Shown piece after piece: positions 15,571 through 21,026 of a stretch of DNA of 21,711 nt. The first letter of the stretch is position 1. Every line of letters begins with the position of its first letter. The stretch spans positions 1-21,711 of the IMG/VR virus record IMGVR_UViG_3300040801_002483; one strand, written 5' to 3'. Below the pieces are notes generated by a model. That model saw nothing but the letters and a program-made list of their open reading frames with translations, did not search any database and was not told the DNA's origin. Source of the stretch: a virus. The position numbers were made by a program, and so were the translations under genes.

Positions 15571-16479
15571 TTACGGCAACCAGGGCACTTTTACAGGCTC
15601 GATTGATTTGTACCAGATATTACTTGCGCCACTCGCATCACGCTCACGCATGATTAACTCAAGCGCTTTCGCTTCGTTGCTTTGACCATAAATTAAATGA
15701 GTTGCACTGATACCGAGTGGACGCCCAGAGCCTGCGCGTTTTTGTGTGCCCATTGCATTGCGAGCGGCTTCATAATTGGTTGCGTTTAACTCGGCTTTAG
15801 AACCGAAGGCCAGTTGGTACCATGCGAAGAACGCTTCATAGCGTGCGCGTACCCCATACAGGTATTCATCGCGCAAGAATACGTTCTCGTCTTCAGCTTT
15901 ATTTAAGGTAGTCATTTCAACCGCGCTGCGCATTTGGATACCGAGCGGCTTGCGTTTGTTGCGGGATAAATCCATTAAAAACCAAGGTGCGCCTGCACCT
16001 GCTTGCACATTGCTATAACTGGTTTCTTTGCCGTTTTCATCGTAGCCGATATGATCGGAATCAAAAAAATATTGCCCGTCAAAAGCCAGCCCGCCCGCAG
16101 CATCAAACCCGGCTTGCAGTTTTGCCCACACCAGATCATCAGGATGCAAAGCCGCGTCTTCGCCAATATCGGCAAAAATGGTGCTGTATAAGCCCAGCGA
16201 GTCATCTTCAATATGATCGCGTTTGACGCCGATGGTGCTTTCGAATTTTCGGTTGGTAACTAAGTAATGTACAGATTCCAGGTTATTAATAACCCGCTCG
16301 CCCAACCATTCGCGCATGGTCGGCAAGTCTTTCATCCAGCCGTAGTTTTCAGCCGCATTAGTGGACGGCACCGTCATCGCTACCAAGTCTTTTTGCGATT
16401 GAACCTGTGCGAATGAACCTTTGAACGCGGCATTAAACCCGTTACTTAACGAGCGCAGCGCTTGTGGAGTAATTTGCAT
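15571..16479 (-). CDS. Major capsid protein (GpT-like)
   Basis: A 302-residue protein close in length to Mu T (about 305). It starts MQITPQALRSLSNGFNAAFK and continues with WMKDLPTMREWLGERVINNL, KFESTIGVKRDHIEDDSLG, YFFDSDH, PWFLMDLSR and RPLGISATHLIYG, all typical of the Mu-like head subunit family. It forms the icosahedral shell with an HK97-type fold. AGGGG lies six bases before the ATG, a strong site suited to the most abundant virion protein. It follows the GpI/Z gene and a small decorator-like gene, the standard Mu order. Confidence 0.93.
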   Translation of the reverse strand: MQITPQALRSLSNGFNAAFKGSFAQVQSQKDLVAMTVPSTNAAENYGWMKDLPTMREWLGERVINNLESVHYLVTNRKFESTIGVKRDHIEDDSLGLYSTIFADIGEDAALHPDDLVWAKLQAGFDAAGGLAFDGQYFFDSDHIGYDENGKETSYSNVQAGAGAPWFLMDLSRNKRKPLGIQMRSAVEMTTLNKAEDENVFLRDEYLYGVRARYEAFFAWYQLAFGSKAELNATNYEAARNAMGTQKRAGSGRPLGISATHLIYGQSNEAKALELIMRERDASGASNIWYKSIEPVKVPWLP

Positions 16480-16480
16480 A

Positions 16481-16900
16481 TCAGACCCCTAATCCTTGTT
16501 TAACCCAGACGCCGTCGCTATCAACACCAATGATCACGCCTGCCTTGGAGCGGGTCGAACCACCATTAGTCTTAGCCACGGTTTGATCGTCTACTGCATA
16601 GCAATCCGCGCTAATATCGGCGGCGGTGATTTCGTCAGCAGCAGCGCTATTAGCCCACTTAAAAACGCCTTCTTTAATCTCAGCAACCAGATCGCCTGCT
16701 GAACCTGCAGCGTTATCATAGGTGTCTACAAAGCGTCCGACGATTTTTAGCGTGGTCGCGGTGCTGGCAGGGACGATGTTGCCGCTGGCGTCATAAGCCC
16801 CCATGCCGCCCTGATAGCAGGTGGTTGCGGCGGCTACATCACCACTACGGATCGTGCCGACCTTTTCCGGCGTGTTGCGTTCTTTAGTTAAAGCGGTCAT
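16481..16900 (-). CDS. Probable capsid decoration protein (Mu gp33 position)
   Basis: A 139-residue protein between the protease-scaffold and major capsid genes. It starts in a TAATG overlap, with AGGGG eight bases before the ATG. It is small, alanine- and glycine-rich and beta-patterned (TIRSGDVAAATTCYQGGMGA, LKIVGRFVDTYDNAAGSAGD, KAGVIIGVDSDGVWVKQG). Proteins at this place in Mu-like and other HK97-fold phages often bind the outside of the shell and stabilise it. I infer that role from position and composition. Confidence 0.65.
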   Translation of the reverse strand: MTALTKERNTPEKVGTIRSGDVAAATTCYQGGMGAYDASGNIVPASTATTLKIVGRFVDTYDNAAGSAGDLVAEIKEGVFKWANSAAADEITAADISADCYAVDDQTVAKTNGGSTRSKAGVIIGVDSDGVWVKQGLGV

Positions 16901-17406
16901 TAAGTTAGCCCCTTACGGTATTCATCTTCAGTCATGCCCAGTGCTGCCATGACAGTTTTGTCTTCAGCGCTTAAGGCGGCGGTTCCCCCGCTGGAAGTGT
17001 CAGGCTCTTGACCTTTAGACTGCGTACCTTCTAAGCCAGGCATTTCAGGCGCAGCAGTCAAATACTCTTGCAAAGCAACTAGACTGCACTTGCCCGCCCA
17101 TTCCTTTAATGAGGGCGTGGCCAGCTTGGATGCGTTGGCATCAATCAAAGCTTGCTTTTTATCGGTTTCGGTTTGCTGCTGTAGTGCAGCCAGGCGCTGA
17201 TTCACTTCTTGTAGTGCAGCGATAGACACATATTTATCAGGATCAGGCTCAGTACTGCCCGTAGTGATTTGCTGATTCAGTTCAGCAATGCGCGTGGTTT
17301 GCTGTGCGCTGTGCGCGTGCAAATCAGTCACGGCCTGCAAAATCTCAGCTTCAGTCACGCCTGGCGCTAATGCCAGAGCTGATTGAAGCTTTGCGGCTAA
17401 AGACAT
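16900..17406 (-). CDS. Internal in-frame scaffold product (GpZ-like)
   Basis: Met172 of the protease gene (ATG at 17406, MSLAAKLQSALALAPGV) is preceded by GGAG with an eight-base spacer, a better site than the one in front of the full-length gene. Translation from it would give a 168-residue helical, Gln/Ala/Glu-rich protein. In Mu the scaffold Z is made in just this way from within I. The product itself is inferred. Confidence 0.55.
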   Translation of the reverse strand: MSLAAKLQSALALAPGVTEAEILQAVTDLHAHSAQQTTRIAELNQQITTGSTEPDPDKYVSIAALQEVNQRLAALQQQTETDKKQALIDANASKLATPSLKEWAGKCSLVALQEYLTAAPEMPGLEGTQSKGQEPDTSSGGTAALSAEDKTVMAALGMTEDEYRKGLT

Positions 17407-17919
17407 AGGGTCATCTCCATACAGTGATTCAGCCAGGCCGGCGACACTATTCATGCCGCTAATACCTGGGCTGTTAGTCAAGCTAAAGTTAATTAATCGG
17501 GTAATCTCGCCGTCTGCGTTATAAGCAAACAAAGGCGAGACATAGCGGATTTCATCGGCATCCATGTGCGCCTGAGCTGCTGCCGTCCATTTAGGCTCAA
17601 TGGCAAACAAGCCAGCATCAGGCTGGAACTCAAACGCATCTGGCTTAACCCAACCAGCGGCCACAGCTTTTTTGCCGTTGGTTTTAGCGTGCAAATCCTG
17701 GTGATCGTAATAAATAGGTATATCGTTTTGGCGTGTAGCCAACTCAGCTAAAAGCCGTTGCGCGATAAGTTCATTTATTTTCCACTTGGCATCAGGCACA
17801 TCACGCGGACGACCATCGACAGCGGCAAAGTTATTAGCAGGTAAAAGCTGCACACGCTGCTTATCGACTAGCTCAAATGCCAGTGCTGCAAATTGAATTG
17901 ATTTAGTTGGATAACGCAT
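16900..17919 (-). CDS. Phage head protease-scaffold (GpI/Z-like)
   Basis: A 339-residue protein of the Mu GpI family. The first 160 residues form the maturation protease: YYDHQDLHAK at 70-79 carries a conserved histidine, and RYVSPLF (125-131) with FSLTNSPGI (145-153) contains the likely catalytic serine region. Residues from about 172 are a coiled-coil scaffold rich in Gln, Ala and Glu, ending in an acidic region with ALGMTEDEYRKG. The protease clears the scaffold from the prohead. It is the first gene of the late operon here; portal and terminase genes, which precede it in Mu, are absent. The ribosome site before the ATG (CTGGTGCC) is weak. Catalytic residues are assigned by pattern only. 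Confidence 0.9.
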   Translation of the reverse strand: MRYPTKSIQFAALAFELVDKQRVQLLPANNFAAVDGRPRDVPDAKWKINELIAQRLLAELATRQNDIPIYYDHQDLHAKTNGKKAVAAGWVKPDAFEFQPDAGLFAIEPKWTAAAQAHMDADEIRYVSPLFAYNADGEITRLINFSLTNSPGISGMNSVAGLAESLYGDDPMSLAAKLQSALALAPGVTEAEILQAVTDLHAHSAQQTTRIAELNQQITTGSTEPDPDKYVSIAALQEVNQRLAALQQQTETDKKQALIDANASKLATPSLKEWAGKCSLVALQEYLTAAPEMPGLEGTQSKGQEPDTSSGGTAALSAEDKTVMAALGMTEDEYRKGLT

Positions 17920-17981
17920 GGCACCAGTGTACGTTTGCGCGCGATAGTTTGAGTGCGAAGGGATTCGCTTTAGGCTAGGGG

Positions 17982-18010
17982 AATTAAATACGTCTTAAAG
18001 CGGTTCACAA
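17982..18010 (-). promoter_or_regulatory. Candidate late promoter for head operon
   Basis: On the minus strand TTGTGA (18010-18005) and TTAATT (17987-17982) are 17 bases apart, 63 bases before the protease ATG. The -35 lies inside an inverted repeat (18000-18025). The -10 match is poor, which would fit a promoter needing an activator, as Mu late promoters need C. Weak evidence by itself. Confidence 0.3.
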
Positions 18011-18025
18011 TAGTTCGCGAACCGC
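18000..18025. promoter_or_regulatory. Inverted repeat upstream of head operon
   Basis: GCGGTTC (18000-18006) pairs with GAACCGC (18019-18025), and a perfect 10-bp palindrome GTTCGCGAAC lies at 18013-18022. No T-run follows on either strand, so it is unlikely to be a terminator. Its place over the candidate -35 suggests a protein binding site. Confidence 0.4.
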
Positions 18026-18034
18026 CTTAAACGC

Positions 18035-18061
18035 AAAACGCCCATCAATATAGATGGGCGT
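18035..18061 (-). terminator. Intrinsic terminator after dinD-like gene
   Basis: On the minus strand ACGCCCATC, a six-base loop and GATGGGCGT are followed by TTT (a four-T run in all with the stem's last base). It lies 40 bases after the dinD-like stop and separates the accessory genes from the head operon, so the head operon needs its own promoter. Confidence 0.7.
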
Positions 18062-18100
18062 GGGGTTTGAAGGCGTGTAGGGGAGATTTATACATTATCG

Positions 18101-18958
18101 CTATTTTGGTTTTTTGGATTGATCAAATCTCTCAAATTTCTTATGCACTCTTTTAACTTTGGTCTTCACCTTAGGTACAGGCTCTTCTATGGGTAAATCC
18201 TCTGGGGCTATACCACCTGTATTCTTAATCATCATGCCGCGAACCTCATCCCCAACCTCTCGCGCCACTTGGTTTAAGTTTTTTTGTCCTTTTACATTCT
18301 GGCTTTCAATGCGGCTTGTCGTCTGTGTAAGTCGGAATAAATTACCCGCCATCTCACTAAGCCCCATAAAGTCATACAAGGTTTTTTTGCCATCAACGCC
18401 TTTGTATTTCTTAAGATTCTTTAGCGACATGTTGTACATGCCTCTATAGCCTGCATCTTTGAATATGCCGAACTGGCTAGATTCAAGCCCACCATTTTTA
18501 GCAGCCCCAGACATCTGACGTTCTGCCAGGGTTAAGTCAGCACGGGTTTCCAGCCTGCCTAACTCATCACCCTGTATCACCAGGCTACTAATTTGATCAG
18601 CTAATGCTGCCAGCATGACCTTTGCCTTAGCGACTTCTGGTTTACGCTCATCAGCGTGCATCGCAACTAAAAAGCAGGCGAAGCGCGTTAAGTTAAAAGT
18701 TTTACACTTTTTATTATCCTCATCCAGATAATAGCTAGATACAAAAGCTTCTGTTGCATCAATATCCAGCTTGGCACATGAGGATATAGCCTTATTAATC
18801 ACCTTCTGAAAAGACTCCCATGAATCATAGCCCAGTCTAACCATAAATTGACGGGCATCCCAATAGATGCTGTCATCTTGATTCGCTTCTTGCTCAAAGC
18901 CTTGAATAGCTGCAACCAACTCGTTAGCCCCATATATATTGTCTTGTGTATCACTCAT
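18101..18958 (-). CDS. DinD-like (BRO-N domain) protein
   Basis: A 285-residue protein starting at 18958, with GAGG nine bases upstream; an in-frame start at 18994 lacks such a site. It matches E. coli DinD in layout: YWDARQFMVRLGYDSWESFQ (BRO-N-like start), FNLTRFACFLVAMHADERKP, FGIFKDAGYRGMYNMSLKNL, LYDFMGLSEMAGNLFRLTQT and GDEVRGMMIKNTGGIAPEDL. The C-terminus is a short basic tail (KVKTKVKRVHKK). DinD of E. coli is SOS-induced and inhibits RecA, so the phage copy may modulate recombination or the SOS response. No clear LexA box is seen before it. It sits alone between two intergenic gaps in the accessory region. Confidence 0.85.
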   Translation of the reverse strand: MSDTQDNIYGANELVAAIQGFEQEANQDDSIYWDARQFMVRLGYDSWESFQKVINKAISSCAKLDIDATEAFVSSYYLDEDNKKCKTFNLTRFACFLVAMHADERKPEVAKAKVMLAALADQISSLVIQGDELGRLETRADLTLAERQMSGAAKNGGLESSQFGIFKDAGYRGMYNMSLKNLKKYKGVDGKKTLYDFMGLSEMAGNLFRLTQTTSRIESQNVKGQKNLNQVAREVGDEVRGMMIKNTGGIAPEDLPIEEPVPKVKTKVKRVHKKFERFDQSKKPK

Positions 18959-19016
18959 TACAGTATGCCTCAGTAAAACATTAATAAAAACCACATAAGA
19001 TTAATAATTCTGCGCA

Positions 19017-19847
19017 TTAACGCACCCCCACGCCTTCCAATCTAAAGTACACTTCACCTGTACTCGCACCAATAACAGGATCAAACACCAGATCAGCCCA
19101 GAGCACTAAAGGTAAGCCGATGGGCGGGATGTACACCATGTACGGAATAGATATACCTAAACTAGGGCGAAGTGCAGGCGGTGCAGTCTCGATTGCAGCA
19201 GGTAGGTTGTCACTGGATATAGAAGCGTAGTACGCCAATACATTAGCTAACTCGCAATTGGATAAAGGTATATCGACATAAAGGGCTGGGTTAGCGCTGG
19301 GAGCGAGTCGCATAGGGGTTTGATTGTAGCCGTGATGAATAAGAGCAAACCTTTGCGATGGGTCAAAGCCAGCATCATTATATGCACCCAGCATAAACTG
19401 GGCTTTATCTGCAATGTTCCAGCACGCATCAGAACAGGTTTCGGGCTGAAGCAGCGACACAGCATAATTAATCCCCTGTTGCTGTAAGGTGAATACAGAA
19501 CCACAAACGTGCATCACGCTGTCATACGGGTCTAATTCAATCCAAGTGGTCTCATGATTGTGCTTGATCTCACGCCAAACCCGTATCCCTAGCGGCATAA
19601 TAGTAGTGGAAGAATGACCCAGGTCATCTTGTAAAACCCAATGCGTACCTGCCAACAAGCCTGTCATATCACCCTCAGTCGACGAATACACCACAACATC
19701 TTCGGCATCCGAATCAATACGGGATAACTCGTTATGACAATGCTGATAGCCATCATAATGGCAGCCGATTGCATTAGTACGCCCATTAGTTGCCAGAACA
19801 GCCTGACTCAACAGGCATAAACACGCACACCATAGACATATCTTCAT
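19017..19847 (-). CDS. Exported protein of unknown function (moron-like)
   Basis: A 276-residue protein starting at 19847, with AGGTGG upstream; the GTG at 19862 overlaps that site. Residues 1-19 (MKICLWCACLCLLSQAVLA) form a typical signal peptide cleaved after ALA. Right after it, GCHYDGYQHCHN resembles the short Cys-His motif of YHYH-like secreted proteins. Four or more further cysteines (HVCGS, ETCSDACW, SNCEL) suggest disulfides, hence a periplasmic or extracellular place. The C-terminal part has proline-rich and hydrophobic stretches. Exported proteins next to a prophage immunity region are often lysogen-expressed, for example in superinfection exclusion, but nothing here shows the function. 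Confidence 0.7.
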   Translation of the reverse strand: MKICLWCACLCLLSQAVLATNGRTNAIGCHYDGYQHCHNELSRIDSDAEDVVVYSSTEGDMTGLLAGTHWVLQDDLGHSSTTIMPLGIRVWREIKHNHETTWIELDPYDSVMHVCGSVFTLQQQGINYAVSLLQPETCSDACWNIADKAQFMLGAYNDAGFDPSQRFALIHHGYNQTPMRLAPSANPALYVDIPLSNCELANVLAYYASISSDNLPAAIETAPPALRPSLGISIPYMVYIPPIGLPLVLWADLVFDPVIGASTGEVYFRLEGVGVR

Positions 19848-19854
19848 AGACCAC

Positions 19855-20034
19855 CTATTCACTGTCCATAACGCAACGGCCGTGATCGCATAGGGCGCGT
19901 CTCACCTGTCGCCAGGCTTGTTGGTTGCGCCAGTTGGCGTGTTCCATCTCTTCAGCAATTAACAGTAAGACATTCGCTTGAGTTTCTGACAATCGTTCTA
20001 CACGCCGTTTTACCTCTTCTTTTGCGCTATCCAT
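19855..20034 (-). CDS. Small helical protein (59 aa), unknown
   Basis: A complete reading frame from ATG at 20034 to TAG at 19857-19855, with AGGA eight bases upstream. It starts MDSAKEEVKRRVERLSETQA, continues with VLLLIAEEMEHANWRNQQAW and ends QVRRALCDHGRCVMDSE. The pattern is amphipathic helix, charged, with two cysteines near the end. It ends seven bases before the ATG of the exported protein and holds that gene's ribosome site at its end, so the two are probably co-translated. No family recognised. Confidence 0.6.
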   Translation of the reverse strand: MDSAKEEVKRRVERLSETQANVLLLIAEEMEHANWRNQQAWRQVRRALCDHGRCVMDSE

Positions 20035-20056
20035 TTGGTGATTCCTGTTCTAAATA

Positions 20057-20170
20057 TTAATCCCCGCGCTTCATGCGCTCTAATGCCTTCAGTGCCTGGG
20101 CTTCGGCTTTTTCCATCGCATTGGCTTCGCGCTCATTGGCTCGCTCCATCTCTCGGATGATCGACAGCAC
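20057..20170 (-). CDS. Very small helical ORF (37 aa), tentative
   Basis: A frame ending at TAA 20059-20057 with codon pattern of a charged helix (REMERANEREANAMEKAEAQ, then ALKALERMKRGD). The only reasonable start is GTG at 20170, with AGGA four bases before it, which is close. It fills the space between the 60- and 59-residue genes. It may continue upstream as SAQQD or be a gene remnant; confidence is low. Confidence 0.35.
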   Translation of the reverse strand: MLSIIREMERANEREANAMEKAEAQALKALERMKRGD

Positions 20171-20211
20171 AGAATCCTGTTGCGCTGAGTTGAGCGCATG
20201 GATTCTGGCAT

Positions 20212-20394
20212 CTAGTGTTGGAACACCTTGAGTTGATTAAATAAGCGCTTCGCAGCGTCTAACTTTTTATTCTCCAGATTCACTTGCCGCACAGCATCTA
20301 ACAGCGCATAACGCTGCACACGCGGCAGGCTCTTGATTTCGCGCATCAAGTCTTGTAACAACAACTCTTGTGTTTGCGAATGCTCTTCACACAT
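20212..20394 (-). CDS. Small helical protein (60 aa), unknown
   Basis: Reads MCEEHSQTQELLLQDLMREI at the start, then KSLPRVQRYALLDAVRQVNL and ENKKLDAAKRLFNQLKVFQH. The ATG at 20394 is preceded by GGAGAAGAG with about nine bases of spacing; a longer reading from 20523 would run through a REP-like palindrome and a hairpin and is rejected. A two-helix fold is likely. It may be a DNA- or protein-binding early phage factor, but no family is recognised. It is the first of three small genes in a row. Confidence 0.55.
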   Translation of the reverse strand: MCEEHSQTQELLLQDLMREIKSLPRVQRYALLDAVRQVNLENKKLDAAKRLFNQLKVFQH

Positions 20395-20430
20395 AACGCT
20401 CTTCTCCATTTGATTATTTATATGATGAAT

Positions 20431-20463
20431 GTAGGTCGGATTAAGCGCAGCGTATCCGACACG
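20431..20463. repeat. REP-like palindrome (GTAGGTCGG...ATCCGAC)
   Basis: The arms GTCGGAT (20435-20441) and ATCCGAC (20454-20460) pair across a GCGCAGCG-containing loop, beginning with GTAGG. This is the shape of dispersed REP/BIME-type elements in gammaproteobacterial chromosomes. It sits in a gap between the repressor-like gene and the first small gene. Confidence 0.6.
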
Positions 20464-20482
20464 CAGTATCCAACCTGCACCA

Positions 20483-20515
20483 AGGGATAACACCGCTTTG
20501 AGCGGTGTTATCCCT
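20483..20515. terminator. Perfect 14-bp hairpin after repressor gene
   Basis: AGGGATAACACCGC and its exact complement enclose a five-base loop (TTTGA). It lies five bases past the repressor-like stop at 20520. No T-run follows on the minus strand, so it may be a processing or mRNA-stability hairpin rather than a classical terminator. Confidence 0.45.
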
Positions 20516-20519
20516 GCGC

Positions 20520-20882
20520 TCACTCAAACGCCTTGCGCAATTGCGCACGGGCTTCTTCAGCTTGCCGATTGGCGGCTTCTAACTTGCTCAAGCCTTCCAT
20601 TAACACATCGCGCTGCTCAGGACTGAGCTGGGCAACACGCGCATCCAGACCAGACGCAGCACTCACTTCGCTGCGCTTGCCTGTGATGATGTACTGAAGG
20701 TCAAAGCCTTTCTCAGCCAGAATTGGCAAGTTCTTAAATGGTATGGAGGCATTCCCATTTTCCCACCGAGATACTCCTTGCTTATTAACACCCAGAATAT
20801 CCCCCAAATCGGTCTGACTTAAACCATTTCTTTCTCTTTCTTTTTGAAGCCTTTTACCAATTTCTTTTAAATTTGTACTCAT
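20520..20882 (-). CDS. XRE-family phage repressor-like regulator
   Basis: From ATG at 20882 the protein is 120 residues. The first 55 form an HTH_3/XRE domain: IGKRLQKERERNGLSQTDLG, DILGVNKQGVSRWENGN, with the recognition helix at about residues 30-38. The rest (FDLQYIITGKRSEVSA, then a helix ARVAQLSPEQRDVLMEGL and a charged tail) suggests dimer formation, not the LexA-type self-cleaving domain. Earlier in-frame starts (20900, 20894) overlap an operator-like dyad; GAGG lies twelve bases before 20882, rather far. It is divergent from the gene at 21027 and overlaps that gene's promoter region, so it is likely the lysogeny or early switch regulator. Mu C and Ner are not clearly matched. Confidence 0.8.
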   Translation of the reverse strand: MSTNLKEIGKRLQKERERNGLSQTDLGDILGVNKQGVSRWENGNASIPFKNLPILAEKGFDLQYIITGKRSEVSAASGLDARVAQLSPEQRDVLMEGLSKLEAANRQAEEARAQLRKAFE

Positions 20883-20887
20883 ATTTG

Positions 20888-20916
20888 TTGACATCCTCAT
20901 ATCTGAGGACTACTAT
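20888..20916 (+). promoter_or_regulatory. Rightward promoter TTGACA-17-TACTAT
   Basis: A perfect -35 hexamer TTGACA (20888-20893) and TACTAT (20911-20916) are 17 bases apart. Transcription would start near 20923 and lead into the GTG-start gene at 21027 after a leader of about 100 bases. The -35 overlaps the upstream leader of the divergent repressor gene. Confidence 0.75.
20895..20908. promoter_or_regulatory. Operator-like dyad between -35 and -10
   Basis: CCTCA-TATC-TGAGG, a 14-bp dyad with perfect 5-bp arms, fills most of the spacer of the rightward promoter. A bound dimer of the adjacent XRE protein would block the promoter directly. No second copy was noticed nearby. Confidence 0.55.
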
Positions 20917-20973
20917 AGAACCCATCAGCACCTATACGCACCTTTCCAAAGCGCTAGGCACTGATACCAACCC

Positions 20974-21000
20974 AAAAAAAGTAGCGGTTGCAGCCGCTAC
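20974..21000 (-). terminator. Intrinsic terminator facing leftward, in divergent leader
   Basis: On the minus strand GTAGCGGC, loop TGCA and ACCGCTAC (one wobble-type pair near the loop) are followed by seven T residues. It is in the leader of the rightward gene but would stop leftward transcription before it reaches the repressor gene. Confidence 0.65.
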
Positions 21001-21026
21001 TAAACGTGAACTTAAGGAGACAGACC

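Noticed and set aside
18959-19016. LexA box before the dinD-like gene
   Set aside because: A TACTG...TACTGTA pattern was noticed but it is a direct repeat, not CTGT-N8-ACAG.
20395-20523. Longer reading of the 60-residue gene from 20523
   Set aside because: The added part is encoded by the REP-like palindrome and the 14-bp hairpin, and a better ribosome site precedes 20394.
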